From Streptomyces sp. TLI_235 (GTDB lineage Bacteria > Actinomycetota > Actinomycetes > Streptomycetales > Streptomycetaceae): 64,000 nucleotides of DNA. Under the pieces are notes generated by a model. It was not told where the DNA came from. It saw only the letters and a list, made by a program, of their open reading frames with translations, and did not search any database. Every line of letters starts with the position of its first letter. Within the stretch, counting starts at the first letter, position 1. The stretch covers positions 2,604,001-2,668,000 of the forward strand of contig NSGV01000001.1 in NCBI GenBank assembly GCA_002300355.1. The letters run 5' to 3'. Position numbers and translations under genes: made by a program. Below are positions 53,359 through 63,780 of this stretch, one piece after another.

Positions 53359-54135
53359 TCAGCCGGTGGAGTCGGGCTTGCTCTCGGCGTACTTGGCCTT
53401 GATGGCCCGCCAGGCGCTCTCGGCGGCCTTCTGTTCGGCCTCCTTCTTCGAGCGGCCGGTGCCGTGCCCGAAGTCCTGGCCGGCGACGCGGGCTGCGGCG
53501 TCGAAGGTCTTCTCGTGGTCGGGGCCGGACTCGGCCACCACGTACTCCGGCACGCCGATGCCGACGGCGGCGGTGAGCTCCTGGAGGCTGGTCTTCCAGT
53601 CCAGGCCGGCGCCGAGCTGCGAGGACTCCTCGATCAGCGGGTCGAACAGCCGGTGGACGAACTCGGTCGCGGCGTCCAGGCCGCGGTCGAGGTAGACGGC
53701 GCCGATCACGGCCTCGACGGTGTCGGCGAGGATCGACGACTTGTCGCGGCCGCCGGTGCCCTCCTCGCCCTTGCCGAGGCGGATGAAGGTTCCGAGGTCC
53801 AGGCCGCGGCCGACCTCGGCGAGCGCGCGGGAGTTGACCACCGCGGCGCGGAGTTTGGCGAGCGTGCCCTCGGCGACCTCCGGGTGGAGGCGGTAGAGGG
53901 TGTCGGTCACCACCAGGCCCAGCACCGAGTCGCCGAGGAACTCCAGGCGCTCATTGGTGGGCAGCCCGCCGTTCTCGTACGCGTACGAGCGGTGGGTGAG
54001 GGCGCGTACCAGAAGGGCGCGCTCGAGCTCGTACCCGAGGCGCCCTTCCAGGACGTCGTATTCGGTCGAGGCCGGACCGCCGCCCTTGCCCCCGTTCGAA
54101 GGGCCCGGCTTGCGGGAGGAGTTGCCGTCCGACAT
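53359..54135 (-). CDS. rnc: Ribonuclease III
   Basis: A 258-residue double-stranded RNA endonuclease. Signature [12 protein letters not shown], the second metal-binding region ([18 protein letters not shown]) and a C-terminal dsRNA-binding domain ([14 protein letters not shown] ... [16 protein letters not shown]). In S. coelicolor loss of this gene (absB) blocks antibiotic production. ATG 54135, with a Ser/Gly/Lys-rich leader. Gene order mutM-rnc-rpmF is conserved. Confidence 0.96.
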   Translation of the reverse strand: MSDGNSSRKPGPSNGGKGGGPASTEYDVLEGRLGYELERALLVRALTHRSYAYENGGLPTNERLEFLGDSVLGLVVTDTLYRLHPEVAEGTLAKLRAAVVNSRALAEVGRGLDLGTFIRLGKGEEGTGGRDKSSILADTVEAVIGAVYLDRGLDAATEFVHRLFDPLIEESSQLGAGLDWKTSLQELTAAVGIGVPEYVVAESGPDHEKTFDAAARVAGQDFGHGTGRSKKEAEQKAAESAWRAIKAKYAESKPDSTG

Positions 54136-54155
54136 CGATCCGTGCACCCCGCCGA

Positions 54156-54329
54156 TCAGACCGAGAGGACCTGGCGACGGTTGTACGTGCCGCAGCTCGG
54201 GCACGCGATGTGGCCGAGCTTCGGCTCGTGGCAGCGGTCGCACGCCACGAGGGCCGGAACGACGGCCTTCCAGTTGGAACGGCGGTGGCGCGTGTTGCTG
54301 CGCGACATCTTCCGCTTCGGAACAGCCAC
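54156..54329 (-). CDS. rpmF: 50S ribosomal protein L32
   Basis: Translating the minus strand gives 57 residues: [18 protein letters not shown] at the start, [18 protein letters not shown] with two CxxC pairs for zinc, and ending NRRQVLSV. This is full-length L32. GTG 54329 starts 2 bp after the yceD stop. Confidence 0.95.
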   Translation of the reverse strand: MAVPKRKMSRSNTRHRRSNWKAVVPALVACDRCHEPKLGHIACPSCGTYNRRQVLSV

Positions 54330-54331
54330 GG

Positions 54332-54976
54332 CTACTTCTCCTGGTTCTCGGCGAGACCCTCACGGGTGTCGCTGTTCTTGTTCTCGTCACCCTCGTCGCC
54401 GGGGGCGGCGGAGAGTCCCTGCAGAGCCGCCCACCGGGGGTCGACGGCGTCGTGGTGGTGGTCAGGGTCGTCGCTCAGGCGTGCCCCGCACTCGGGGCAG
54501 AGGCCCAGGCAGTCGTCCTGGCACACCGGCTGCAGCGGCAGTGCGAGCACCACCGCGTCACGCAGCACCGGCTGGAGGTCGAAGAAGTCGCCCTCAAGTC
54601 GGTAAGTCTCGTCCTCCGAGTCCTCGTCGAGGTTCTCGGCCCCGGCCGTCCGGGCGCGGTGGCGCTCGTCGGACTCCGGGTAGTAGTAGAGCTCCTGGAA
54701 GGAGACCTCCAGGTCCTCCTCCATCGGCTCCAGGCAGCGCACGCACTCGCCCTCGACGTGCGTCTCGGCGGTGCCGGTGACCAGCACGCCCTCGACGACC
54801 GACTCCAGGCGGAGCTCCAGGGAGATCCCGTCCTTCTCCGGCACCCCGATGACGTCCGCGATGCCCAGGCCCGCGGGGGCCTCCAGGGTCCGCGACACGG
54901 TGCGCATCGAGCCGGGGCGACGACCGAGCTCGTGCGTGTCGAACACGAGGGGGTCGCGGTGGTCGAGGCGGTTCAA
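54332..54976 (-). CDS. yceD: YceD/DUF177 protein
   Basis: A 214-residue DUF177 protein linked in many bacteria to rpmF and 23S rRNA/ribosome assembly. Conserved are [19 protein letters not shown], the ECVRCLEP pair and the later [13 protein letters not shown], giving a likely zinc site. The C-terminus is acidic. The start is TTG 54976 by comparison with the usual opening, but is not certain. Confidence 0.88.
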   Translation of the reverse strand: MNRLDHRDPLVFDTHELGRRPGSMRTVSRTLEAPAGLGIADVIGVPEKDGISLELRLESVVEGVLVTGTAETHVEGECVRCLEPMEEDLEVSFQELYYYPESDERHRARTAGAENLDEDSEDETYRLEGDFFDLQPVLRDAVVLALPLQPVCQDDCLGLCPECGARLSDDPDHHHDAVDPRWAALQGLSAAPGDEGDENKNSDTREGLAENQEK

Positions 54977-55149
54977 GGTGTCCTGACTTCCTGGGGGGCG
55001 GTGCGCATCCCTGCGTTCCGCGGATCCTTCTTCGGGGGTGTGCGTGACCGGTGTGCGGGCACGCGACGGGGCCGGTGCGAACAGGCCGGAGTGGTCAGAC
55101 TACCGGAGACTCGGGCCAGGCCCAAAGTCGGTGCCCGACCCGCCTCCGG

Positions 55150-56286
55150 TCAGCGGCCGCCGAGCTCCCGCAGCCGACTCATGTCGATCATGCTGGTGTC
55201 GAAGAAGCTCGTCTCGTCCAGCCCGGCCTGCTGCTGGTGCGGCAGCTGGGCCTGCGGCTGCTGCTCCTGGTAGCCGTACTGGCCGTACGGGTCCGCCTGG
55301 TAGCCCTGCTGCTGGTAGTAGCCGTCCGCCATGCCGTCCTGGCCCTGGTAGGCCACGGCGGGCTGCTGGTAGCCGTACTGGTTGCCGTACGGGTCGACCT
55401 GGCCGCCCGTGGCGGGGTCGTAGCCGCCGCCGTAGACGTCGGCGTACTGCGGGGCGCCCTGCGCGGCGTACGGGTCCTCGCCCGGCGCCTGCCAGCCGGC
55501 CGCGGCGGGCGTCTGGTCCGGCCAGGCCTGCTGCTGCGGCACCTCCTCGCGGTACCAGGGCTGCTCCTCGCCCTCGGGCGCGAAGCCGGCGGCGACCGCC
55601 TCGGCGCGGTCCTTGAGCTGCTGGGCCTCGTCGGCGGCGGCGAGGTAGGCGCCGAGCTCGTCGATCGGGGCCTTGCCGAGCAGCTTGTCCCGGCCCTTGC
55701 CGACCGCCTCCAGGGTGGCGCCGAGCACCGCCTCCAGGGTCGCGAGCTTGGCGTCGACGTACTCGTCGGCCTCCGGGCTCGGGCTGACCCGCGGCTCGAA
55801 CTCCTCGCCGTCCTCACCGAGCTCGGCCTCGGGCTCGTAGACGCCCGCGCCGCGCAGCTTCTGCCGGCCGCGGCCGACCGCGCCGAGCGTCTTGGTGAGC
55901 ACCACCTCGAAGTTGGCGAGCTTGGAGTCGACGTAGTCGTCGGCCTCGGCGCGCTTGGCCTCCACCTCGGCCCGGGCCTCGGCGAGGATGCGGTCCGCCT
56001 CGGCCTGGGCGCGCAGCACGACCTCGGTGTCGGAGATCAGCGAGCCGCGCTCGTCGTGCGCACCCCGGATGATCTGGTCGGCCTGGGCCTGCGCGTCCGC
56101 CACCATCTGCTGGTGGTCGGCGACCACCGACTGGGCCTGGGCGAGCTCGGCGGGCATCGCGGCCTTCAGGTCGCGGAGCATGCCGACCAGCTCGGCCCGG
56201 TTGACCACGCACGACGCCGACATCGGCATGGCGCGGGCGTTCTCCACCGACGCGACGATCTCGTCCAGTTGCTGCTGCACGTCCAC
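55150..56286 (-). CDS. DivIVA-like coiled-coil protein with internal repeat
   Basis: A ~378-residue protein. The N-terminal half is coiled coil (QQQLDEIVASVENAR ... ADAQAQADQIIRGAHDERG ... RAQAEADRILAEARAEVEAKRAEA), like DivIVA/SepF-associated actinobacterial proteins. Two ~32-residue copies follow: DDYVDSKLANFEVVLTKTLG and DEYVDAKLATLEAVLGATLE (about 50 residues apart), each followed by GRGRQKL/GKGRDKL. The C-terminal ~130 residues are Gln/Tyr/Gly/Pro-rich. GTG 56286 is used; no strong ribosome site. Position beside coaD is conserved. Role probably structural. Confidence 0.7.
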   Translation of the reverse strand: MDVQQQLDEIVASVENARAMPMSASCVVNRAELVGMLRDLKAAMPAELAQAQSVVADHQQMVADAQAQADQIIRGAHDERGSLISDTEVVLRAQAEADRILAEARAEVEAKRAEADDYVDSKLANFEVVLTKTLGAVGRGRQKLRGAGVYEPEAELGEDGEEFEPRVSPSPEADEYVDAKLATLEAVLGATLEAVGKGRDKLLGKAPIDELGAYLAAADEAQQLKDRAEAVAAGFAPEGEEQPWYREEVPQQQAWPDQTPAAAGWQAPGEDPYAAQGAPQYADVYGGGYDPATGGQVDPYGNQYGYQQPAVAYQGQDGMADGYYQQQGYQADPYGQYGYQEQQPQAQLPHQQQAGLDETSFFDTSMIDMSRLRELGGR

Positions 56287-56467
56287 GGGCGCTTCTGTCT
56301 TTCCGTGTGCCGCCACAGGTGCTGGCGGAGGCAGGGCCCGTGGCACAACGACGCCGCGGGGCGGGAGTAGAGACTGTACGGCCACAGGGGGCGCGGCTCA
56401 CAACATCCGGCGCGGCCGGGCCGTGCGGCGGGCCGCACGGCGTGACGCTTCGCCAGGAATGTCCGTT

Positions 56468-56983
<516 letters not shown>

Positions 56984-57568
56984 CTACGAGTGTCGATCGG
57001 CCTCGTCGGCGGCGCGACCGTACCAGAGGGTGCCCTCGCCGTACCTGCGCGAGCGCAGCGCTTCGAAGCCCTCCGGCCAGCCGAACTCACCTCCGCGGGT
57101 GCTGCGTTCCACGGTGACCAGAACGTCCTCCGCGATCCAGCCCCCGGCACGGAGTGTGATCAGCATCTCCCGTACCTCGTCGTCCGTCACCGCGTAGGGC
57201 GGGTCCAGGAACACCAGGTCGTACGGGACGGCCGGGGCCGGCCCGGCGATCACCCGCTCGGCCCTGTCGGCGCGCACCTCGGCGCCCGGCAGGCCCAGGG
57301 AGCGCACGTTCTCCCTGATCACCCGGGCCGCGCTCGTGTCGGACTCCACCAACAGCACGTGCTCCGCGCCGCGGGACAGCGCCTCCAGGCCGACCGCCCC
57401 CGACCCGCCGAACAGGTCGAGCATCCGCGCCCCGTGCACGGTGCCGCGCAGCGCCTCCAGTGTGGAGAACATCGCCTCCCGCGCCTTGTCCGAGGTGGGT
57501 CGGGTGTTCCGGCCGGGCGGTACGGCCAGCCGGCGGCCGCCGGCGGTGCCGGCGATGACGCGGGTCAT
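56984..57568 (-). CDS. rsmD: 16S rRNA (guanine966-N2)-methyltransferase RsmD
   Basis: A 194-residue methyltransferase. TRVIAGTAGGRRLAVPPG, TSDKAREAMFSTLEAL, LDLFGGSGAVGLEALSRG (SAM site) and the catalytic DPPY in LVFLDPPYAVTD are all present. ATG 57568. It pairs with coaD as in many bacteria. Confidence 0.96.
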   Translation of the reverse strand: MTRVIAGTAGGRRLAVPPGRNTRPTSDKAREAMFSTLEALRGTVHGARMLDLFGGSGAVGLEALSRGAEHVLLVESDTSAARVIRENVRSLGLPGAEVRADRAERVIAGPAPAVPYDLVFLDPPYAVTDDEVREMLITLRAGGWIAEDVLVTVERSTRGGEFGWPEGFEALRSRRYGEGTLWYGRAADEADRHS

Positions 57569-57736
57569 GGGGTGCGCGGTCCTCTCGTGCCTGTCGCTGC
57601 GGTCGCCCGCCGGTGGGCCGGCGGGGCTCCCCCATTCAAGCGCGCCGCGCCGCCCCGTGCGTCACGCGGCCCGCTCGGCCCCGCGTCGGCCCGCTCCGTC
57701 ACGCGTCGATCGGCCCCGCGTCGATCGGCCCCCGCG

Positions 57737-58240
57737 TCACTCGGCGGGCGCTGCCGGGCCCGGCAGCGCGGGCGCGGCGAACCGCGGCAGGGAGAGGCAG
57801 CCGCCCGGCGGGCAGTGCTCCGGGCGGCGCGGGTCGTGGCCGAGCTCGCGGAGCCTGGTCCGGACGGAGTCCGGCGTCAGGCCGTAGCGGGCGGCGATCC
57901 GGGCGATCGTCTCGCCGTCGTGGAAGCGGCGGACCAGCCCCTCCTCGTTCCGCGGCACCCGTGCGGCGCCGCGGCCCGGGCGGAGCTCGCGGAGCACGTC
58001 GCGGCCGGGGATCGGCGCAGCGGTGTCCGCGACCGTCGCCAGGGCCCGGTCGAGCGCGACGCGCAGGCCGGCGAGATCCTCCACCGGGAGCCGGAGCCGG
58101 CCGGAGGCGACCGGGACGGCGGGCGCGCCCTCGCGCCGGCCGGCCAGTGTGAGGGTGACCTCGCGGTCGTCCTCGCTCGCCAGCTCGATCCGGAAGACCT
58201 TGTCGCCGAACGGAAGCTCGTCGATATGACGGAATGCCAT
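57737..58240 (-). CDS. Conserved protein with C-terminal helix-turn-helix
   Basis: A 167-residue protein (MAFRHIDELPFGDKVFRIEL) with a beta-rich N-terminal half and a helix-turn-helix-like region (EGLVRRFHDGETIARIAARYGLTPDSVRTRLRELG, split around residues 105-140). It could be a small DNA-binding regulator. The position next to recG is conserved in streptomycetes as I recall. The stretch 57650-57742 downstream carries GC-rich tandem repeats of about 15 bp. Confidence 0.6.
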   Translation of the reverse strand: MAFRHIDELPFGDKVFRIELASEDDREVTLTLAGRREGAPAVPVASGRLRLPVEDLAGLRVALDRALATVADTAAPIPGRDVLRELRPGRGAARVPRNEEGLVRRFHDGETIARIAARYGLTPDSVRTRLRELGHDPRRPEHCPPGGCLSLPRFAAPALPGPAAPAE

Positions 58241-58380
58241 GGAGAACCCCCCGGGTGTCGCGCCGGGCGAGCAGGTTGGGAGTGTGCCCGAACAGCCCCA
58301 TCCTCCCTCCGGGCACTGACAGTCCGGGGGCCGCGCGGTCCGGGGGCCGCGGCGGGGCGTGCCGAACGGGCGCGGACCCG

Positions 58381-60582
58381 TCAGCCCTTCTCGAGGTACT
58401 CGGCGCGGTCCTCGTCGAGGAGGCTCTCCAGTGCGGTCCGCAGGTCCGGGTGGGCGGCGAGGTCCGGGTCGGCGGCGACCAGGCGGGTGGCCTCCTCGCG
58501 GGCGGTCGCGATGATCTCCTCGTCCGCGAGGACGCTGAGCACCTTCAGCGAGGACTTCACACCCGACTGCGCCTGCCCGAGCACGTCGCCCTCGCGGCGC
58601 TGCTCCAGGTCGATCCGGGACAGCTCGAAGCCGTCCAGCGTGCCGGCGACGGCGTCGAGCCGGGCCCGGGCCGCACTGGCCGCCGGCATGTCGGTGACCA
58701 GCAGGCACAGGCCGGCCGCGCTGCCGCGCCCGACCCGGCCGCGCAGCTGGTGCAACTGCGAGACGCCGAAGCGGTCGGCGTCCATGATGACCATGACGGT
58801 GGAGTTGGGGACGTTGACGCCGACCTCGATCACCGTGGTGGCGACGAGCACGTCCACCTGCCCGGCCGCGAAGCGCTTCATGACGTCGTCCTTGGCGTCC
58901 GGGGCCAGCCGGCCGTGCAGGATCTCGATCCGCAGGCCGGCGAGCGGCCCCCTGGCGAGCATCTCGGCCGTCTCGACGACGGAGAGCGGCGGCCGGCGGT
59001 CGTCGCCCGCCGCACCGACGTCCTCCAGGTCCTCGTCCGCGGACTTCCGCTTCTTCCGCGGTTCCTCGGGCTCGTCGCCGATCCGCGGGCAGACCACGTA
59101 CGCCTGGTGACCCTTGCCGACCTCCTCGCGGACCCGCTCCCAGGTACGGGCGAGGAAGTTGGGCTTCTCGACGGCGGGCACGACATGGCTGGTGATCGGC
59201 GAGCGGCCGGCCGGAAGCTGGTCGAGGACGGAGGTCTCCAGGTCTCCGAAGACCGTCATGGCGACGGTGCGCGGGATCGGGGTGGCCGTCATGACGAGCA
59301 GGTGCGGCGGACGCTCGCCCTTGGCGCGCAGCGCGTCCCGCTGCTCGACGCCGAAGCGGTGCTGCTCGTCGACGACGACCAGGCCGAGGTCCTGGAACTG
59401 CACCTTGTCCTCGATCAGGGCGTGCGTGCCGACGGTGATCCCGGCGTCGCCGCAGGCCATGTCGAGCATCGCCTGGCGGCGGGCCGGCACGCCCATGGAG
59501 CCGGTGAGCAGGACGACCTTGGTGCCGAGGTCGGACCCGCCGAGCATGCCGCCCTCGGCGAGGTCGCCCATCATCTCCACGACGGAACGGTGGTGTTGCT
59601 GGGCGAGCACCTCGGTGGGCGCGAGCATCACGGCCTGGCCGCCCGCGTCGACCACGCCGAGCATGGCGCGCAGCGCGACCAGGGTCTTGCCGGAGCCGAC
59701 CTCGCCCTGCAGCAGCCGGTGCATCGGGTGCTCGCTCGCGAGGTCGTCGAAGATCTCGGCGCAGACCTTCTGCTGGCCGTCCGTCAGCCGGAAGGGCAGC
59801 CGGGCGTCGAAGGCGTCGAGCAGCCCGTCGGCGCGGCGGTGCCGGGCGGTGGCGGGCAGCGCGGAGTCGGCGGCGCGGCGCCGGGCGAGGGCGACCTGGA
59901 GGACGAAGGCCTCGTCCCAGCGCAGCCGGTCCTGGGCGCGTTCGCGGTCGGCCTGGGTGCGCGGGCGGTGGACGAGTTCGAGGGCCTCGGGCAGCGGGAT
60001 CAGCCCGTGGGCGGCGCGCAGTTCGGCGGGCAGCGGTTCGCCGACCTCGGCCAGGTGCGTGTCCAGGGCGACCTCGACGCACTTGACCAGCTTCCAGCTG
60101 GGCATCTGGGCGCTGGCCGGGTAGACCGGGATGAGCCGGCCGGCGAAGGCCCTGGCCGTGCCGGAGTCGGCGTCCTCGTCGAGCAGTTGGTAGTCCGGCG
60201 AGGCGAGCTGGCGGGTGCGGTTGAACAGGCCGACCTTGCCGGCGAACAGGCCCTGGGCGCCGGTGCGGAGGTCCTTCTGGCGCCAGCCCTGGTTGAAGAA
60301 GACCAGGGTGAGCCGGCTGCGCCCGTCGGTGACGATCACCTCCAGCCGGTCGCCCTTGCGGCCGCGGAACGGGATCAGGGTGACCTTCTCGATCCGGGCG
60401 AGGACGGTGACGTGCTCGTCGACCTCCAGCTCGTCGAGGCTGGTGAGCTGGCCGCGCTCGACGTACCGGCGCGGGTAGTGGTGCAGCAGGTCGCCGACCG
60501 TGCGCAGCTTGAGGGAGTCGGCGAGGACCTTGGCGGTGCGGTCGCCGACCAGCTTGGTCAGTGGTTCATCGAGAGCGCCCAT
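58381..60582 (-). CDS. recG: ATP-dependent DNA helicase RecG
   Basis: A 733-residue branch-migration helicase acting on stalled forks. An OB/wedge domain (about 50-170), Walker A GEVGSGKT, the DEQH box in VVVDEQHRFGVEQR, motif III TATPIPRT, and motif VI region QLRGRVGRG. GTG 60585 and ATG 60582 are both possible starts; ATG is used (MGALDEPL). It lies 35 bp downstream of the DAK2 gene. Confidence 0.96.
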   Translation of the reverse strand: MGALDEPLTKLVGDRTAKVLADSLKLRTVGDLLHHYPRRYVERGQLTSLDELEVDEHVTVLARIEKVTLIPFRGRKGDRLEVIVTDGRSRLTLVFFNQGWRQKDLRTGAQGLFAGKVGLFNRTRQLASPDYQLLDEDADSGTARAFAGRLIPVYPASAQMPSWKLVKCVEVALDTHLAEVGEPLPAELRAAHGLIPLPEALELVHRPRTQADRERAQDRLRWDEAFVLQVALARRRAADSALPATARHRRADGLLDAFDARLPFRLTDGQQKVCAEIFDDLASEHPMHRLLQGEVGSGKTLVALRAMLGVVDAGGQAVMLAPTEVLAQQHHRSVVEMMGDLAEGGMLGGSDLGTKVVLLTGSMGVPARRQAMLDMACGDAGITVGTHALIEDKVQFQDLGLVVVDEQHRFGVEQRDALRAKGERPPHLLVMTATPIPRTVAMTVFGDLETSVLDQLPAGRSPITSHVVPAVEKPNFLARTWERVREEVGKGHQAYVVCPRIGDEPEEPRKKRKSADEDLEDVGAAGDDRRPPLSVVETAEMLARGPLAGLRIEILHGRLAPDAKDDVMKRFAAGQVDVLVATTVIEVGVNVPNSTVMVIMDADRFGVSQLHQLRGRVGRGSAAGLCLLVTDMPAASAARARLDAVAGTLDGFELSRIDLEQRREGDVLGQAQSGVKSSLKVLSVLADEEIIATAREEATRLVAADPDLAAHPDLRTALESLLDEDRAEYLEKG

Positions 60583-60619
60583 CACGCCCTATTGGACACC
60601 ACGGCGGCGACAGTGCGGA

Positions 60620-62257
60620 CTACTCCACCCCGATGAGCAGCAGCGCGGCCTCCTGGCCGCCGTGGTAGACGACGGTGTCGACCTCGGGCCGCTGCCGGCG
60701 GGCGTGGGCGACGAGGTCCTCGGCGAGGTGCCCGGGGGCATCGGCGCCGAGGACGAGGGTGACGAGTTCGCCGCCGGCGGCGAGCATCCGGTCGAGCAGC
60801 GTGCCGGCGGTCTCGGCGGTGTCGGTGCCGATGACGGCGACGTCGCCGTCGATCAGGCCGAGCACGTCGCCGGCCTGGCAGACGCCCGCCATCGTCCAGG
60901 ACTCGCCCTCGGCGACGGCGAGTTCGGCATGCCGGGTGGCGCCGGCCGCGGAGGTCATGGCGACGACGTCCTCGTCGAAGCGACGGCCGGGGTCGTGCAC
61001 GGCGAGGGCGGCGAGCCCCTGCACCGGGGAGCGGGTGGGCAGGACGGCGATCCGCAGGCCCTCCTCGCGCAGCTGGTCGGCGGCGGCCCCGGCGGCGGCG
61101 CGCAGCTCGGGGTCGTTGAGCAGCACGATGACCTCGCGGGCGGCGCAGCGCCGGACGGCGTCGGCGAGTTCGGCGCTGACCGGCGGGCGGTCCGGGTCGG
61201 CGTGCAGCACGGCGGAGCCGGCCTGTTCGCAGAGGTCGGCGAGGCCGTGGCCGCTGACGACGCTGAGCACGGCGCGGGCGGGTGCGGAGGTCTCGGGGCC
61301 GCTGCCGGTCGCGCCGGCCCGGGCGGCGGCCTCGGCGAAGTGGGTGATCCGGATCCGGTAGGGCCGGCCGGCCTCGACGCCGGCCTCGACGGCCGCTCCG
61401 GCGTCGTCGACGTGCACGTGGACGTTCCACAGGCCGTCGCCGCCGCCGACGACCAGGGAGTCGCCGAGGGCGGCGAGCCGGGTGCGCAGCGCGGGCATGG
61501 CCTCCTCGTCGGCGTCCAGCAGGTAGATGACCTCGAAGGCGGGGTGGCCGGGCAGCCGGGCGTGGCCCTCGCAGCTGTCGTGGGGGACGGGGACGGGCCG
61601 GAAGGTCTCGTGGCGCAGGGCCATCGGGCCCATCGGGGTGTGGCCGAGGACGGTGTCGGCGAGCGCGCCGAGGACGGCGACCAGGCCGCGGCCGCCGGCG
61701 TCGACCACGCCGGCCTCGGCGAGGACGTCGAGCTGCTCGGGGGTGTGCTGGAGGGCGGTGCGGGCCGCGGCGCAGGCGGTGCGGGCGGTGTCGGCGAGGC
61801 TGCCGTCCTCGGCGGCGGCGGCCCGGGCGGCCTCGGCGGCGACGGTGAGCAGGGTGCCCTCGACCGGGTCGGCGACGGCCTGGTAGGCGGCCTCGGCGGC
61901 GCGCGGCAGGGCGCGGCGCAGGGCGGTGGCGTCGCCGCCGCCGGCCAGGCCCTCGGCGAGGCCGCGCAGCCACTGGGCGAGGATCACGCCGGAGTTCCCG
62001 CGGGCTCCGATGAGGGCGCCGCGGGCCATCGCGGCGGTGACCGGGCCGAGGCCGTCACCGGCGGCGGCCGGGTCGTCCGGGGCGGCCTCGGCCGCCTCGG
62101 TGGCGGCCTCGACGGTGAGGTAGAGGTTGGTGCCGGTGTCGCCGTCCGGGACGGGGTAGACGTTGAGTGCGTCGATCTCCTCCCGGGCCTGGCCGAGGGC
62201 GGTCAGCGCCAGGCGGCACCAGGTGCGGACGGCCGTGGCGTCGAGCGTGTCCAGCAC
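60620..62257 (-). CDS. DAK2-domain protein, FakA/YloV-like kinase
   Basis: A 545-residue protein with the DAK2 ATP-binding motifs NVYPVPDGDTGTN and ARGNSGVILAQWLRG, a middle domain and a C-terminal DAK-phosphatase-like region. The firmicute homologue FakA phosphorylates fatty acids bound to FakB. Actinobacterial function is not established. GTG 62257 has GGAGGAGA upstream. It is divergent from rpmB; the ~325-bp space between holds both promoters, with a possible TATGCT -10 near 62455. Confidence 0.85.
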   Translation of the reverse strand: MLDTLDATAVRTWCRLALTALGQAREEIDALNVYPVPDGDTGTNLYLTVEAATEAAEAAPDDPAAAGDGLGPVTAAMARGALIGARGNSGVILAQWLRGLAEGLAGGGDATALRRALPRAAEAAYQAVADPVEGTLLTVAAEAARAAAAEDGSLADTARTACAAARTALQHTPEQLDVLAEAGVVDAGGRGLVAVLGALADTVLGHTPMGPMALRHETFRPVPVPHDSCEGHARLPGHPAFEVIYLLDADEEAMPALRTRLAALGDSLVVGGGDGLWNVHVHVDDAGAAVEAGVEAGRPYRIRITHFAEAAARAGATGSGPETSAPARAVLSVVSGHGLADLCEQAGSAVLHADPDRPPVSAELADAVRRCAAREVIVLLNDPELRAAAGAAADQLREEGLRIAVLPTRSPVQGLAALAVHDPGRRFDEDVVAMTSAAGATRHAELAVAEGESWTMAGVCQAGDVLGLIDGDVAVIGTDTAETAGTLLDRMLAAGGELVTLVLGADAPGHLAEDLVAHARRQRPEVDTVVYHGGQEAALLLIGVE

Positions 62258-62582
62258 CAGGTCTCCTCCGGGTGAACGCCACGGGAACGCGGACCGGCGC
62301 GCTGGCGGCCGGCGGCGGTGGCTGTGGGGCGATGCTGGCAGGTTATCGGGGCCGGGCGGGGGCGTCGCGGCCGGGAGCGTCCGGCGCCCGCGTGCCGACC
62401 GGGCGCGATCATCGGCGCCGACATGGTAGTTTCGTACCTCGGGAGCAGGCGATGTATGCTCTTCCGGTTGCCTGGAACAACCCGGGCTCACCCCTTGATC
62501 CGATTCGCTCCACGTGCGTGGTGCCGGTGGGTTCAGCCGGGGTTTTCGAACGTAACTGATCTGAAGTCTTGGAGTGACTCCT

Positions 62583-62768
62583 GTGGCTGCCAACTGCGAC
62601 GTCTGCGGCAAGGGGCCGGGCTTCGGCAACAGCATCTCCCACTCGCACCGCCGTACCCCCCGTCGTTGGAACCCCAACATTCAGACGGTGCGCGCTGTGA
62701 TTGGGCGGACGCCGAAGCGGCTCAACGTCTGCACCTCGTGCATCAAGGCCGGTAAGGTCTCGCGCTGA
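62583..62768 (+). CDS. rpmB: 50S ribosomal protein L28
   Basis: A 61-residue L28 with [21 protein letters not shown] and a second [12 protein letters not shown], i.e. the zinc-binding (Cys-containing) form. Some streptomycetes carry a Cys-less partner copy elsewhere for zinc starvation. GTG 62583 is the conserved start. A T-tailed hairpin follows. Confidence 0.95.
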   Translation: MAANCDVCGKGPGFGNSISHSHRRTPRRWNPNIQTVRAVIGRTPKRLNVCTSCIKAGKVSR

Positions 62769-62798
62769 CGCGCAGACCGGTACGCCGGTCCTCCGGAC

Positions 62799-62826
62799 AG
62801 CCGATCCACCCTCGGGTGGGTCGGCT
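62799..62826 (+). terminator. Terminator of rpmB
   Basis: AGCCGATCCACCC (62799-62811) pairs with GGGTGGGTCGGCT (62814-62826) with one G-T pair, followed by TTTCC. Confidence 0.75.
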
Positions 62827-62923
62827 TTCCTGCGTTTCCTGCCGCTAGTGCCGGTGTCGCCCTGTCCTGCCCGGCCGGGCGGATCCGCGGGGGCCGGTGC
62901 CGGCCCCCGCGTGCGTTCCAAGG

Positions 62924-63757
62924 TCAGCCGCGGATGCGCCAGGCGTGGTCGACCGGGCCGATCCCGGCGCCGAGCGCGAAGCCGGCAGCGATCGCGCCGG
63001 TGACGTACTCCTTGGCGGCGCCGACGGCCTCGGGCATGGCGCTGCCCTTGGCGAGTTCGGCGGCGATCGCGCTGGCCAGGGTGCAGCCGGTGCCGTGGGT
63101 GTGCCGGTTGTCGTAGCGGGGCGCGCGGTACCAGTGGCGCTCGCCGTCGGCGCCGGCCAGCAGGTCGACGGCCTCGCCGGCCAGGTGGCCGCCCTTGATC
63201 AGGGCCCAGCGCGGGCCGAGGGCGAGCACGGCCTCGGCGGCGGCGGGCAGGTCCTTCTCGTCCTCGACGACCACCCCGGTGAGCTGCGCCACCTCGTGCA
63301 GGTTGGGGGTGGCGAGGGTGGCGAGCGGCAGCAGGCGCTCGCGGACGGTGGCGACGGCCTCGGCGGCGAGCAGCGCGTCCCCGTGCTTGGAGACGCCGAC
63401 CGGGTCGACCACGACCGGCGCGCCGACGCCGGCGAGGAGCTCGGAGACGGTCTCGACCAGCTCGACCGAGGCGAGCATGCCGGTCTTCACCGCCTGGACG
63501 CCGATGTCGTCGACCACGCTGCGGAACTGTGCCCGGACGGCCTCCGCGGGCAGCTCCCAGTAGCCCTGGACGCCCAGCGAGTTCTGCGCGGTGACGGCGG
63601 TGATCACGCTCATGCCGTGCACGCCGAGCGCGAGCATCGCCTTGAGGTCGGCCTGGATGCCGGCGCCGCCGCCGCTGTCCGACCCGGCCACGGTGAGTAC
63701 ACGGGGCGGGGCGGCGGAGCCGGCGGCGGGCAGCGGGGACTGATCAGTCGAAACCAT
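62924..63757 (-). CDS. thiD: Hydroxymethylpyrimidine(-phosphate) kinase ThiD
   Basis: A 277-residue ribokinase-fold enzyme that phosphorylates HMP and HMP-P in thiamine synthesis. Motifs [42 protein letters not shown] and [18 protein letters not shown] (ATP/anion hole). ATG 63757 (MVSTDQS) is used. Confidence 0.95.
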   Translation of the reverse strand: MVSTDQSPLPAAGSAAPPRVLTVAGSDSGGGAGIQADLKAMLALGVHGMSVITAVTAQNSLGVQGYWELPAEAVRAQFRSVVDDIGVQAVKTGMLASVELVETVSELLAGVGAPVVVDPVGVSKHGDALLAAEAVATVRERLLPLATLATPNLHEVAQLTGVVVEDEKDLPAAAEAVLALGPRWALIKGGHLAGEAVDLLAGADGERHWYRAPRYDNRHTHGTGCTLASAIAAELAKGSAMPEAVGAAKEYVTGAIAAGFALGAGIGPVDHAWRIRG

Positions 63758-63780
63758 GCCCGACAACCTACCGGGGCGGC

